Positions 1 to 11,522 of a stretch of 64,000 bases of DNA are shown piece by piece (position 1 is the first letter of the stretch; every line of letters begins with the position of its first letter). The notes under the pieces are model-generated. The model was not told where the DNA came from. It saw only the letters and a program-made list of their open reading frames with translations, and searched no databases. The DNA lies in NCBI GenBank assembly GCA_001630475.1, contig KV419396.1, positions 1,203,532 through 1,267,531 on the forward strand, read 5' to 3'. The DNA is from Sistotremastrum niveocremeum HHB9708 (Eukaryota > Basidiomycota > Agaricomycetes > Sistotremastrales > Sistotremastraceae). Made by a program: the position numbers and the translations under genes.

Positions 1-1853
1 GCGAACGTAACTATACATGAGGAATTAGTCAAACAGCCAATGGATTACAGTGAGGACGGTACGAACCGACTGCCGTAAGATTGAACCCAGGCGTTCTGAG
101 TGAAGACGAAGCCATGGAGCTGTTCACCGAAGTACTGGACCATGTCGTTTCTCTCGGGTTCACCGTGGACGAGAAGGTCGAGGCCGACTTTCTCCTGGAA
201 CTCGACGACGCTGCGGATCTCCTTCTTGATGAACTCTTCGTACTGCTCCTGGGTGATCTCCTTCTTGCCGAACTTGGCACGGGCCTGACGGATTTCAGAG
301 GTTTGCTGTATAGCAGATTAGTCTACGTTCGCAGAGAGAATAGGAAATGCATACAGGGAAAGATCCAATGGTGGTGGTGGGGAACTTGGGGAGGTCGAGA
401 TGGGCCTTCTGGGCCTCACGACGCTTGACGAAGGCGCTCTTGCGGTTGAGCATTTCGGGGGTGATGCCGTCAACCCGCTTGCGGACCTTGTCATCAGAGC
501 TGCTCTCGAACTCGCGTCTCTTGGCGATCGAAACTCTGTTAGCCTCAAGGGCAGATGCTACCTTGGGGTCTTGAGAATCGCTAAGGGCAGCAGCCAAAAT
601 AGCGACTTCCTCGGCCTTCTCGAGGGCGAAGGAGAACCAATCCTTCTGTTGCTCAGTGAGCTTCTTCTCGGAGGCGAGAGTGACGGGGATGTGGAGGAGA
701 GATGATGAAGTGGCAACAATGACACGGTCAGCGCCGAGTCCTTCGACGGCGACGCGAGCCAACTTCAAGGCAGCAGCGAAGTCGGTCTTCCAGATGTTAC
801 GGCCTGAGACGAGACCGAGAGAGAGGACGATGGGGGTGCTCTTGAGGGCCTCAACAGTGGCCTCGAGCTGACCAGGCTCACGGGAGAGGTCGATGTGGAG
901 GCCAGCAACGGGCAACTTGGCGACAAAGTTGAGGTTGGTGTCGAGACGGCCGAAGTAGGTGGTCAAAAGAGACTTGATGCCGATCTTGGCGAGCTCGGCG
1001 TAAGCCTGAGCGAACTGCTTCTCGTAAGAGGCACCGCTGTCAAGGACGAGGATGGGCTCATCAATCTGGACCCATTCGACGCCGGCCTCCTTGAGTTGAG
1101 TCAAGAGGGTGACATAGATGGGGAGGAGCTTGGGCAAGAGGGAGATGGCCTCGAAGTTGGGGCTGGCTTCCTTGGAAGCCTTGCCGAGCACAAGGAAAGA
1201 GATGGGGCCCAAGACGACGGGGCGGGTAGTGATGCCGAGCGCCTTGGCCTCCTGGAACTCTTCGAGTTGCTTGTTGAAGTTGAGCTTGAATTCAACGGCC
1301 TCGGAGAACTCGGGCACGACGTAGTGGTAGTTGGAGTCGAACCTTTTAAATAATGAGGACAAGTAAGCAAAGAGACACGAAAATAGACATACCACTTCTT
1401 CATCTCAGACGCGGGGACGTCGACGCCATCAGCCTGACGGCCACGGCCCATCGCAAAGTAGACGTCGAGGGGCGAGAGGTTCTTGCCCTGGTAACGAGGA
1501 GGGATGACATTGAAGGATGCAGAGTGATCCAAGACGTGATCGTAGAGGGTAAAGTCACCACTTTAATCGATTATCAGAGATTAGATTTATACGTAAAATT
1601 TGACATGAGCACGAACCTGGGGACGATGTCGACACCATGGGCCTTGATGCTCGTCCAGTTGGACTTTTTGGTCTCTGATGCAGCTTTGGTGAGCTCATCA
1701 GCAGTGATCTTGCCAGCCCAGTAGGCTTCGACGGCCTTTTTCACCTCGCGGTTGGCGCCTGCAACGACGAGAAAAAGAGGTCAGTTGGTGCGCACGACGT
1801 GGACAGAAACACGAACCAATGCGAGGGAAACCGAGTACGCTGGATGCAACCAT
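1..1853 (-). CDS. MET6: Cobalamin-independent methionine synthase, 3' part outside the window
   Basis: Transfers a methyl group from 5-methyltetrahydropteroyl-polyglutamate to homocysteine, giving methionine, in the cytosol. Coding exons are 1853-1817, 1758-1617, 1560-1393, 1342-355, 305-67 and 10-1 (continuing beyond the edge), about 528 residues of a family that is usually about 765. The N-terminal motif VLGFPRIG, the run [18 protein letters not shown] and the C-terminal barrel start [10 protein letters not shown] are typical MetE sequence. The last visible residues, QSYGSRYVR, join across a 56-nt intron and lead into the missing zinc-site half. The ATG at 1853 is chosen because VLGFPRIG follows at once. 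All five introns have GT-AG ends. The gene is divergent from the CsbD-like gene. Confidence 0.96.
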
Positions 1854-2071
1854 GATTGAATAAAAGAAAGGAGGTAGTGGTTGGGGGGAGAGGTGAAGAT
1901 GGTGCAATCTCTTGTTTCGCGCTATAAACGAAAAAAATCGGGTCTTGCCGAAATAAGCGATCTATCGTTCGATTCGCAATCGCTCTTTCGGCCGTCAGCT
2001 TCTCCTCGTGGCCAGGGCCGCAAGCATGGCTCGTGCTCGTCGTCGCGCTCGACAGCCACCTCGACTCCAGG

Positions 2072-2077
2072 CACGTG
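2072..2077. promoter_or_regulatory. CACGTG E-box upstream of MET6
   Basis: A palindromic CACGTG lies about 220 bp before the MET6 start. In yeast, Cbf1 binds this core at sulfur-amino-acid genes, so a role in MET6 control is a reasonable inference, but a single 6-mer is weak evidence. Confidence 0.35.
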
Positions 2078-2370
2078 GCGGATTGCTGGCGACGCCCTTC
2101 GCGTGACGCACGCGACGTCGACGGCGACAATATACAGGCTCTTGTTATCTCCCACTGGCTCTCACACTGGCTCTTCGGCTCTAAGGGCTCGCACTGCACT
2201 GAGCGTATTAACAGGCGATCATTTACGGTCTTTCCGGTTCAGGGACAGCTTTCGCCTCTCTCATTGGTAGAACATAAATTCGCTGGGAATGCTGCAGCTC
2301 AATGACGCAAACTTATGACGAATGATGCACCAAAACTCTTGTCAAACAACGAAAGGCTAATTGCAGGCTG

Positions 2371-2378
2371 TATAAAAG
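2371..2378 (+). promoter_or_regulatory. TATA box of the CsbD-like gene
   Basis: TATAAAAG sits 60 bp before the ATG of the CsbD-like gene, a usual fungal spacing. A clear TATA box fits a strongly inducible gene. Confidence 0.6.
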
Positions 2379-2430
2379 CACGCTGGAAAAGCCATGCAAC
2401 GCAACCCTTGACTGAAATCATTTGGCTATT

Positions 2431-2910
2431 ATGTCGTCTGTCAACACTTCGGCCGACTCTTTCTCAAGCGAAACAGTGCGTTGATTAGTTTCCCGGACGT
2501 AATATATTGATCACCTTATCGCAGACTGCTGTTGCCTCGTCCAGTACATATGGTAGAGAGGACGCTCTAGCGGATAGTACACGGGTAGAATCGCCCGTTG
2601 AGACGTACGAAAATGAATACGGGGAGCAAGTTCCTGTCGAGGGCCATGTCGATCGAAGCTGGACAACAGGAGGCGTTGTAGACCATACCGGACCTAGCTG
2701 CATTGACAAGATTCAAGGTTTGCATAGTGCACTCTTATATCCCTATTGTTCTCATCATTGTCCTAGGATCCACTTTGGAAGCTGTCGGTAAACTTACTAA
2801 CGATCAAGAGACAATAGACAAAGGCACCGACCGCAAGGTTAGCATACATACACTCGCAACTTCGATTTGCTGACAAAATCTTCCAGGTCAAAGGTTCGGC
2901 CCACGCCTGA
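2431..2910 (+). CDS. CsbD-like small stress protein
   Basis: A 110-residue protein from exons 2431-2475, 2525-2717, 2767-2837 and 2887-2910. The C-terminal third (STLEAVGKLTNDQETIDKGT, then the end KVKGSAHA) has the repeated K-A/G-K-GD-like helix pattern of the CsbD family, small hydrophilic proteins tied to general stress in bacteria and present in many fungi. The N-terminal part is acidic, Ser/Thr-rich and likely disordered. A 30-nt GT-AG stretch at 2788-2817 is in frame and encodes the family core, so it is kept as coding. The last exon is only 24 nt. Biochemical function is unknown for the family. Confidence 0.75.
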
Positions 2911-3049
2911 GGTTTCGAACTTCGTATATAGCTACAGACGAATTAATATAATAATGAAGTTGATCGTCGTGATCTTGATAAAGCACATTAAGCGCCGAAG
3001 GGGCGCCTAAGTTATCTTTCGGATGTGAGAATCCGAAGAATTTATTCTC

Positions 3050-3055
3050 TGACTC
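3050..3055 (+). promoter_or_regulatory. TGACTC Gcn4/Cpc1-type site before HIS4
   Basis: TGACTC lies 26 bp upstream of the HIS4 start codon. It is the core half-site of fungal Gcn4/Cpc1 activators of amino-acid synthesis. Its closeness to the ATG means it could lie in the 5' leader, so its role is uncertain. Confidence 0.35.
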
Positions 3056-3080
3056 GACGTTCAACATTCTATACGCTACC

Positions 3081-5753
3081 ATGTCGTCGCCTTTCCTGCC
3101 TTTGCTTGATCAATACGATGGTCCATTATATTCTGCACTCGAGAGGTTGGGACCAGTACTCGTCCCGCTCTCATCTTTGCCAACTGCGCTACCGAGCACC
3201 TCGTACAGTGTCTTGATTGACACTGAGGAGCCCGTCGACCCAGCCAAAGTTACAGAACTCTTGGACAACGGCGCAGATTATGTCGTTGCAAGTCTGCCCC
3301 TTTCCAAAGAACTGATTGGCACGCTTCCAGCTGAGCGTCTTATTTTGCTGTTGGACGCCGGCAGCGTGAGTGCTGTATCAGATAAAACCAGAAATGGAAT
3401 ATCAGGCGTTCTCCTCAAGACCAATTTCGTGGACATCGAGCTCGTAGCGTCCATTTCCAAATTCTTCGTTGGTTGTTCCATCTATGTCTGGCCAAAGACT
3501 ACCATTCCTTCGACTTCGTCCATCCGGGAACTCAAGAAAAATAATGTTACAGTCGTCATTCCATCTTCGCAACTCACCCTCGATAACTCATCTACTGAGA
3601 AGCTCAGCGTTGCTGAGGCTTTTCTTGCACCTCTAACATCTGACCGACCCGATGGCCTCTTCCCCACCGTCGTCACTGCTCACAACTTTTACGGACGATC
3701 GCTAGGATTGGTCTATTCATCACGGGAATCGATCACGGAGAGCATCATCACTGGAAAAGGTGTATACCAGAGCCGTAAACACGGACTCTGGAGAAAAGGA
3801 GAGACATCGGGTTCAGTCCAGGACGTTGTGCGTATCACACAAGATTGTGATTCCGATACCCTGGAGTTTAGTGTCATTCAACATGGTACTGGCTTCTGCC
3901 ACCTCGGGACAGCGTCATGTTTCGGCGCCCTCACCGGCCTTCCTGCTCTCGAGAATACTCTCAAATCTCGATTGGAATCCGCACCAGAAGGATCATATAC
4001 CCGACGCCTTTATAGCAGTCCTGATATGCTGCGTGCAAAGATAATGGAGGAGGCAGACGAGCTTTGTCAAGCTGAGACGCCGGAAGACATCGCTTTCGAA
4101 GCTGCGGATCTGTTCTACTTTGCCCTCACTAAATGCGTATCGCAAGGCGTCAGCCTGCAGGATATTGAGAGATCACTGGATGCGAAAGCCAAGAGGATCA
4201 CTCGACGGCCTGGAAACACGAAGCCACAATACGTTAAACCAAGCGTTACGAATGGGACAAAACCTCCAGCTACGACGGCACCACCTCAGCCACCAAAGAC
4301 AGAGCCCGATACGCGTGTAAAGGATCCATCCGCACCTATCCGCATGCGCACGTCAGACTTGTCGATTGTCTCCACAGAGGAGCGTGCCGCTCTTCTCCGA
4401 CGACCCGTCCTCAGATCGGATGAGATGATCTCCAAAGTCAAGCCAATCGTGGAGGACGTCCGAAAGCGCGGCGATGCTGCCTTGATCGAATTAACAGCCA
4501 AATTCGACAAGGTCCAGTTGAACGAAGTCCTCATCCGCCCTCCTTTCTCCCCAGAATCCATGATCATCGACGACGCAGTCCGCGAGGCTATCGATGTGGC
4601 ATATGCGAACATCCGTAAGTTCCACTTGGCACAAGCGGAAAAATCCACTCTGGTAGTGGAGACGATGCCAGGCGTAGTATGTTCCCGCTTCGCACGTGCA
4701 ATCTCACGAGTCGGTCTCTATGTCCCTGGTGGCACCGCTATTCTCCCCTCTACAGCACTCATGCTCGGCGTCCCTGCACAAGTGGCGGGATGTAAAGAAA
4801 TCGTCATCGCTACTCCACCTCGTCCTGATGGGAGCATTTCGCCTGAAGTGATGTATGTTGCGAAGCTTGTGGGAGCTTCTGCTATTTTGAAAGCGGGAGG
4901 CGCACAGGCTATTAGTGCGATGGCGTATGGAACGGCGACTGTACCGAAAGTAGACAAAATATTCGGTCCGGGTAATCAGTGGGTGACCGCGGCGAAGATG
5001 TTGGTTCAGAATGACACCGATGCACTTGTCGGCATTGACATGCCCGCTGGTCCTTCGGAAGTTTTGGTACTGTTTCTCTCTGCGTCATGCTTGGATTGCG
5101 AAACTTACCAGATATCAGGTCATCGCTGACTCCACCGCCAACCCTGCTTTCGTGGCGGCCGATCTTCTTTCACAAGCGGAACACGGTGTCGACTCCCAAG
5201 TCGTCCTTGTAGCCGTCGACCTTTCATCATCCTTGCTCGCGGCCATCGAGTCCGAAGTTGACTCCCAGGCACGTGCATTAGAGCGAGTCGATATCATGCG
5301 CGAGTCAATAGCCAAGAGTATAATTGTGAAAGTCAAGACAACAGAGGAGGCTCTGACTTTCTCAAACGATTATGCTCCAGAGCACTTGATCATTCACCTC
5401 GCCGATGCTTCCGGTGCTGTCAAGTCGGTTGAGAATGCAGGCAGTGTGTTTGTTGGAGCATATTCCCCAGAGAGGTATGCGTGCAATAGTACTACAACCT
5501 CATCAGACTCTGAGTGTTGACATTTTTCTATAGCTTTGGAGACTACGCCTCAGGAACAAATCACACACTGCCGACAAACGGTTATGCCAGGCAGTTCAGC
5601 GGCGTCAACACACTATCGTTCCAGAAGCACATCACATCACAGGAAATCACTCAAGAAGGTCTGCGACTTTTAGGTCCTACCGTGGCTACATTAGCAGATT
5701 GCGAAGGCCTAGGCGCTCATGCCAACGCGGTTCGAGTAAGATTACGGGCGTAA
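3081..5753 (+). CDS. HIS4: Trifunctional histidine biosynthesis enzyme
   Basis: An 853-residue cytosolic enzyme from exons 3081-5066, 5119-5474 and 5534-5753. The order matches fungal HIS4: an N-terminal region of about 190 residues, then the phosphoribosyl-AMP cyclohydrolase part (from about residue 190, with [28 protein letters not shown] and the later HLGTASCFG), the phosphoribosyl-ATP pyrophosphohydrolase part (about 286-400, with [12 protein letters not shown] and EAADLFYF), and histidinol dehydrogenase (about 421-853, with [33 protein letters not shown] and [15 protein letters not shown]). It catalyses the second, third and last two steps of histidine synthesis. The two introns lie only in the dehydrogenase part. 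All three activities look whole. A second pathway gene, HIS6, lies 7.5 kb downstream. Confidence 0.97.
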
Positions 5754-5857
5754 TTGTCCCATTGGTATCAATTAGGAAAAGTACCATAGGTCTAGCAGTG
5801 CACCGATTGTATGGGGAAAATAATTACAGTGCGTTTTTGCATAGAAAAGTCATCCGT

Positions 5858-7406
5858 TTAGTTTGTTCTATAAAGTGCGCGCTTGGCGACTTTGACAATG
5901 AGTGGGGTATCGGGGAAGGAGAGCGCTTCAAGGTTGGCGGCATACTAGAGTCGGTTGTTAGCATAAGATAGGGTAGTGAACGAACAGAGAATCTTACGGG
6001 AGTCGGGACATCTAATGAAGATTGATTAGCTTCTTAGATAACGATGTTCGACGAAGGACTTACCAGCTCCAGTGACACGTTCGACAGGTGCATCCAGATA
6101 GTCGAATCCTTCACCCTCGACGATTTGAGCGCAAATCTCACTACCAACACCGAAAGCAGGGAACCCGCCCTCAACGATTATTAACCTGAGCATTCGATGT
6201 CAGTCGAGACCAGGTATTCCGCAAGTTCTACGGACCTGTTGGTCTTCTTGACACTCTTAAGGATAGTATCAATGTCCAAAGGCCTGATACTTCTCAGGTT
6301 GATAACTTCGGCCTTGATGTCTTCTTTTGCCAGGGCTTCAGCTGCCTCCAAAGAGTGAGTGACCATCTTTGAGTGAGCGACGATGGTCACGTCAGTTCCT
6401 TCACGTTCAACCTTGGCTTTGCCGATGGGCAATAAGAAATTGTCCGAAAGTGCTTCCTGGGACATAGGGAACGAGACACCGTAAAGCATTTCGTTTTCCA
6501 AGAAGACCACAGGGTTAGGATCACGAATAGCGGCCTAAAACATGGACTTCAGCATAATGTTAAATTGATGATTATGGAACCGAACCTTCAAGAGACCCTT
6601 GCAATCCTCCGCACTCCAAGGACTCACAACCTTGAGTCCAGGGATAGAACCGTACCAAGCACAGTAATCTTGGGAGTGTTGTGCAGCGACACCGGAGGCG
6701 GCACCATTGGGACCACGGAAGACAACTGGACAAGGAACGTTGCCACCAGACATGTAGTAAGTTTTGCCACCAGAATTGACAATTTGATCAATAGCCTAGA
6801 GAGATCAGAGAATGTTTCGGATTACAGACGGATTGCCAGATTTACCTGCATGGCGAAGTTGAACGTCATGAATTCACATCTGGGGATAACTGTCAGGAGA
6901 GAGCAATCAAAGAACATTCAAGGCTCACATCGGTCGTAAACCAGCTAAGGCAGCGCCCACTGCTAATCCAGCGAAACCCATTTCTGTGATGGGCGTATCC
7001 ACGACACGCTTGTCACCAAACTTATCTAATAATCCTTTCGTGACCTAACGAAGAGAATTTCTTTAATAAGGGTTTCGAACGAGTAGAGAAGCAGGCCATA
7101 CTTTGTATGCGCCGTTATAGCGAGCAACTTCTTCTCCCATAACGAAGACCGACTCGTCTCGAAGCATCTCCTCTTCGATAGCGGTGTTAAGCGCTTCACG
7201 AACAGTCATTGTCTAGAAAATAATTGGTGATGTGCAATGCTATCAAAGCGAACAATATATACGGTTTGCTGGTCATTGCTGGCCCATCGTCGCTGCACGC
7301 GTTTTTCGAGTAATGAGCGAGCACCCGCGACTCGATACGGCGTATGGAGGGAGGTGGAAGAGAGAGAAGATCTAGAGAGACGTCCAAGAACTGATCGAGT
7401 CGCCAT
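5858..7406 (-). CDS. PDB1: Pyruvate dehydrogenase E1 beta subunit, mitochondrial
   Basis: A 378-residue protein from nine exons: 7406-7263, 7212-7102, 7044-6929, 6879-6846, 6795-6586, 6534-6236, 6185-6064, 6011-5998 and 5944-5858. With E1 alpha it forms the thiamine-diphosphate enzyme that decarboxylates pyruvate in the mitochondrial matrix. The first roughly 45 residues are rich in Arg/Ser and lack acids, as in a mitochondrial presequence (start [14 protein letters not shown]). The mature part has [51 protein letters not shown] and the transketolase C-terminal run [13 protein letters not shown]. One exon is only 14 nt. It is divergent from the dehydrogenase gene at 8317, with about 0.9 kb between starts. 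Confidence 0.96.
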
Positions 7407-8316
7407 GAAGAAAGGTATGAGCAGCTCAGAGCGAGTCTGCAAGAATTTTGGGTTCTTTCGCTGGGGAAAGGTGTTTGCCGCGCGCAAATAAACCAAAAAT
7501 ATTCACCTGCTCTAATGAGCTGTCCCTGCTCTCCCCCGTCTGACATTTCCTTTTTCGGAATTATATGCGCAAACACCGAGACGCGTCGTGAGATTCGAAG
7601 TCCGACGATTCTCGGATCATGTTTCGATCCTCTCGTGAGTTCATCAATGATTCGAACATGCACGTGACCTTGTCACATGTTGTTTTCTTCCTTCATCCTG
7701 TCGGCCGTCGTCGTACGCAATCCCCACACCATCCTCTCTCCGCCGTCTGAAGGTCCTTAAGAACGCCCCGACACTCTTCCCCGACACCCCTCTCACTCCT
7801 GACCCCGCCACCGGCACAGACGCGTCCCGCGTGCTCCAAACCGCCAACCGACCTCGCCGACCGCCCGCCTCGCAGCCTCGTGAGAGCCTCCGCTTATCGC
7901 AAAGCCCCCGACGCCGCCCCCCGTTCATGAGAGCGAGTGAGAAGTAGGTTCTGGGCACTGGAAGTTGAGAGTAGAGGAGATTAGCTCCTAGAGATTGTGT
8001 ATGCAGGTGAGTTTCTAATTGCAGATATTCGTGCGCGTCAGGCTGATTGTAATGAGATTAGATCTTAACCTAAATAGTGTATAGTAATAGCATCCATGTC
8101 ATCTATATTATCCCTCTTTGAAATATAACACATAATATTTTTCGGTATTTTCGAGACCGATGACCTTCGTCGAAGCTGACAACTTGAGATTGTATTTCTG
8201 ATTTTCGGGATTGTGCGAGATATCTAGATCATGTCGGAAAGTCTCCGAGATTTGAATCGTGGGAGAAAGTTCTTAATTTGGATGTCAGACGGGGGAGAGC
8301 AAGGGTTTCTGCTCTA
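7407..8316. other. Intergenic region between PDB1 and the dehydrogenase gene
   Basis: These 910 bases lie between two divergent starts. I see no protein motif, RNA gene or repeat in them. Part of it is likely 5' leader on both sides. Confidence 0.5.
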
Positions 8317-9277
8317 ATGACGCCCAAGCCACCCAAGCCTGTTGTTCTAGTCACTGGTGCATCGAGGTTGGCTAAACGATACACTGTCAATGCACCCGGC
8401 TTATGTGTCCTGATTCAGAGGAATTGGGCTCGCCGTCGTGCGCATTTTATTGGACGACCTCGATGCCATCGTTGTCACGCTCTCGAGGACTCGGACACCT
8501 GAACTGAGAGAGCTGCTATCCAAGCACATCTCGACGCTCATGGTCATCGACTGTGATGTGTAATTGTTGCGCTCTCACTGTTTTCGAATTCCTCAAACGT
8601 CTGGATTGCGATAGGACGGATGAAACCGCACTTGCCACCGCCATCTCCACCGTCTCAAAGACGTATCAACGACTGGATGGGCTTATCTTGAATGCAGGGA
8701 CTCTCGGAGAACTCAAAAAGATATCTTCACCAACACTTTCACTGGCAGATTGGAAGTTGACATTCGACGTCAACTTCTTCTCTCTGGTCCAGACGCTCAA
8801 CATCTGTACTCCACTCCTCAAATCCAGTATCTTTGGCGGACGTGTGATCTTCGTCAGTTCTGGTGCGGCGACTGGCGGGATCGCGACATGGGGAGCATAC
8901 AGTGCCTCAAAGGCTGCCATGAACTCACTAGCACGGTTGGTTGTGATCGCAGTACCGGTTTGCATTTCTCAATCCTTATCAGGACATTCGCGAATGAAGA
9001 ACCAGACATCGTTTCTGTTGCTGTACGCCCTGGAGCCGTAGACACAGACATGCAAGGCGTTCTTAGGGCGACAGGCCCTGGAGCGATGAATCCCACCGAT
9101 ATCTCTAGATTCATCCAAATGCATGAAGCGGGAACCCTCGTGAAGCCTGAGGACACAGGCTACGTCATTGCCTCGCTGGCACTGAAAGCTCCCAAATCAC
9201 TTTCCGGAGCTTTCGTGAGCTGGGACAAAGAAGAGTGCGAAGAATTCAGGAGACCGGTTCAGAAAGCAGAAGAATAA
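8317..9277 (+). CDS. Short-chain dehydrogenase/reductase
   Basis: A 268-residue protein from exons 8317-8366, 8419-8559, 8615-8935 and 8983-9277. The classical SDR marks are all there: the nucleotide-binding TGASRGIG near the N-terminus (joined across the first intron), LDGLILNAG, the catalytic serine in VIFVSSGAA, and YSASK, followed by VRPGAVDTDM. The absence of a signal peptide suggests a cytosolic enzyme. The sequence resembles the fungal benzil-reductase/sepiapterin-reductase-like group more than fatty-acid enzymes, but the substrate cannot be read from the sequence. It is convergent with the hydrolase gene that ends at 9374. Confidence 0.9.
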
Positions 9278-9373
9278 ATTTGTGCCCATTACTTGTAAGA
9301 TTACTTGAATAACAAATGATTTGAACAGGATATGCGACTCGGTGGTTTACTAGATATGCAGTTGGGCAAGATG

Positions 9374-11401
9374 TCACGATGTTGTTTTATTTTTCTTCAA
9401 AGGCTGTCCTTCTTGGATCCAGTCTAGCACTTCGTGCAAGCCTTCCCTGCCAGCTATGAGAGCTTCGCCGTGTTTAGCGTCCGGATTGAGCCGCAAGCCA
9501 TCGCGGACCCCATGAGATCTAAGATATTTGGACACTCGCTATGATTGCCATTAGTAATGACGAGACATGCCAATGTTGTTAAGGATTTTACCTCAGCATT
9601 AACGATGGCATCTTGCCCACCGAGGATGTACATGGTTTTTTCGGGGTCACAAGCATTCGGAATTTCCTCGAAAAACAAAGAATTTGAGGACCACTAAAAC
9701 AATCAGCGAAGCTGGCATGGTCAGTCAATAGTGGGGCTCACATCGAAATGCCGCTGAATGAGGTTTGCGACTCCTATTTCGGTGCCAACGAAATAGCGCA
9801 TCAGAAGATTAAAGCCCTGAGAAAGTGAATTGTCAGAAGAAAGGGAAGACGGCATGGATAAAGTGACACACCGAATAACAGGGCTTGTATACAAAATTAT
9901 AGCAGACATCTACGGCTACGATTAGGAATGTATGGCGATCAATAAAGACTGCGGCACGAACCTCCTTCCCAGGAGCAAAATGTTACAGGATCTACGAAGC
10001 AAGACCTCTTAATGAGATGTGAACATTCCTTCAAAAGCCATGCATGCGCATATGAGCCACTGAATGGCGGCTTATTTCAGCGTGTTGGTTCTGTAAATAT
10101 GACGGGAGCTCACTTGGAATGGCTGATGCAGGTCACGCCCTTCTCATGCCAGCCGAGTTGTTCGATCACCGCGGTGAAAGTTCGGACAGTTTCAACCCGA
10201 GGTTTGGGTGTCAGAAAATGAGGGTGAAAGATATCTTGAGAAATGTGCGGCTGCAGAGGAATTAGGACAGGGTGATCGGGGAGCTTGCTGAAAAGTTCTG
10301 ATAGCAAGAGTTGGTACTGAAAGAGGCCTGTAAATCAGGTCAGAAAATGGAGCACCGTGGTATAAAGCACATACCGAGTCCGAGTCCATGAATAAAGACA
10401 ACAGGGTTGGGACCATTTCGAATATCATACGATCTGGGCATCCTAACGATGTACCTATCATAGAGTTAAGCATGATTGGGTGTGTATGTCGATCGAAATA
10501 CGAACTCGAGATCGCCGTGTGTAAAATACGAGACGCCATAGCGGAAATCGAACCAACTCCGCAGACCCATGTTCAGTGCCTTCACCAGCACATACCAAAC
10601 AAGAGGCCGTCCACGGACATTCACGCTATCTAGGGTCAAAAGGAGAGGTTTGACGGCGGGGTTCGATCCTTCTGGGATTTTGACACCACAACGCATTTGT
10701 AACATGGTGAAAGCCTCTTGAATGGCAGTTTCGTTTGTGAGGGATAAAGATCCTGCTGTTGGCATTAATGAATTGAAGGAGGACCAATGAAGCCATTGCT
10801 TCAGCTCGTGAGCATGGATATGGGAGAATGGGACATGTCCAAACCTAAAGCAAAAAATTATATTGTTGTTTGAATACAAAATCGAGGAATATGATGCACC
10901 ATGTTCTCAAGCGATCGCGAAAGTCTACTGCCCTCGGATCGTCCTTGTCCAGCTGGACTAAGGTCTCGGCAGGACTGGTGGGTCTATGGCCATGCTCGGG
11001 ATGAAGAGGGTCGTCGGATTCGCTCAGATGCGCGAGTCCGGTTTGCAAGATGCGATGGAAAGCTGCTTGCAGGGTCATAAAGTCGGACATGATAACAGGT
11101 GATGGGCCATCGACGACACGATGGAGATACAGATGGTATATGCTGAAAGCAACCTAAATTGAAGAGCAATGGGTCAAATCTTTTGAAATTAAGATATCCG
11201 GTTAAAGCAGACCTCAAGCGAGGCGAGTAGAAATAGCGTGGAATTGTACAGCAGAGAGATGTGCGTGGTAGCTAAGGATGAAAGTACGTAGAGCCATGAA
11301 AGCGGTGCAATGAGCCAGATGGGAGCTATCGCGAAGCAGAGAACGAGATAGTAAGACCAATCTCGAGATGGAGTGGGCCGTGGTATCTCAGAGACATCCA
11401 T
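9374..11401 (-). CDS. Membrane-anchored alpha/beta hydrolase
   Basis: A 509-residue protein from ten exons: 11401-11213, 11153-10900, 10844-10530, 10454-10375, 10327-10114, 10059-9962, 9909-9872, 9816-9742, 9693-9592 and 9538-9374. The first roughly 60 residues hold one or two hydrophobic segments (for example LVLCFAIAPIWLIAPL), so the protein is probably membrane-bound. Further on come the oxyanion-side motif FIHGLGLG, a nucleophile elbow SHSNG in place of GxSxG, an acid candidate in ILGGQDAIV, and a late His in DAKHGEAL. This order is that of an alpha/beta hydrolase. The substrate is unknown. The intron at 10529-10455 (75 nt) is longer than its neighbours and its donor was chosen only to keep the frame into the HGLG motif. 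The start lies 121 bp from that of IDH1. Confidence 0.85.
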
Positions 11402-11522
11402 TAGACATGTGAGGGACTTAACGAAAGTGAGTGCGAATCCCCAAGGAGCGAACCAGAACCTGAAGAAGTCTTTGCGCTTGTTTGCGTCACTAGCTCATCT
11501 TCTCTGCTATTCACTGCAAAAT

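Larger units (their letters stand above)
1854..2430. promoter_or_regulatory. Divergent promoter region between MET6 and the CsbD-like gene
   Basis: No gene is seen in these 577 bases. They hold a CACGTG box nearer MET6 and a TATA box just upstream of the CsbD-like gene, both listed separately. Short open frames here lack family motifs and are treated as chance. Confidence 0.6.

Noticed and set aside
295-1353. Several plus-strand open frames opposite MET6
   Set aside because: They are antisense shadows of MET6 coding sequence with no motif of their own.
2788-2817. 30-nt GT-AG intron candidate with a CTAAC site in the CsbD-like gene
   Set aside because: It is in frame, shorter than any other intron here, and encodes the CsbD core GKLTNDQET, so it was kept as exon.
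7644-7958. 104-codon minus-strand frame upstream of PDB1
   Set aside because: Arg/Gly-rich with no motif, lying in the PDB1 promoter region; a chance frame in GC-rich DNA.
10660-10675. GGGTTCGATCC resembling a tRNA T-loop
   Set aside because: It lies within an exon of the alpha/beta hydrolase that reads smoothly; no tRNA arms.
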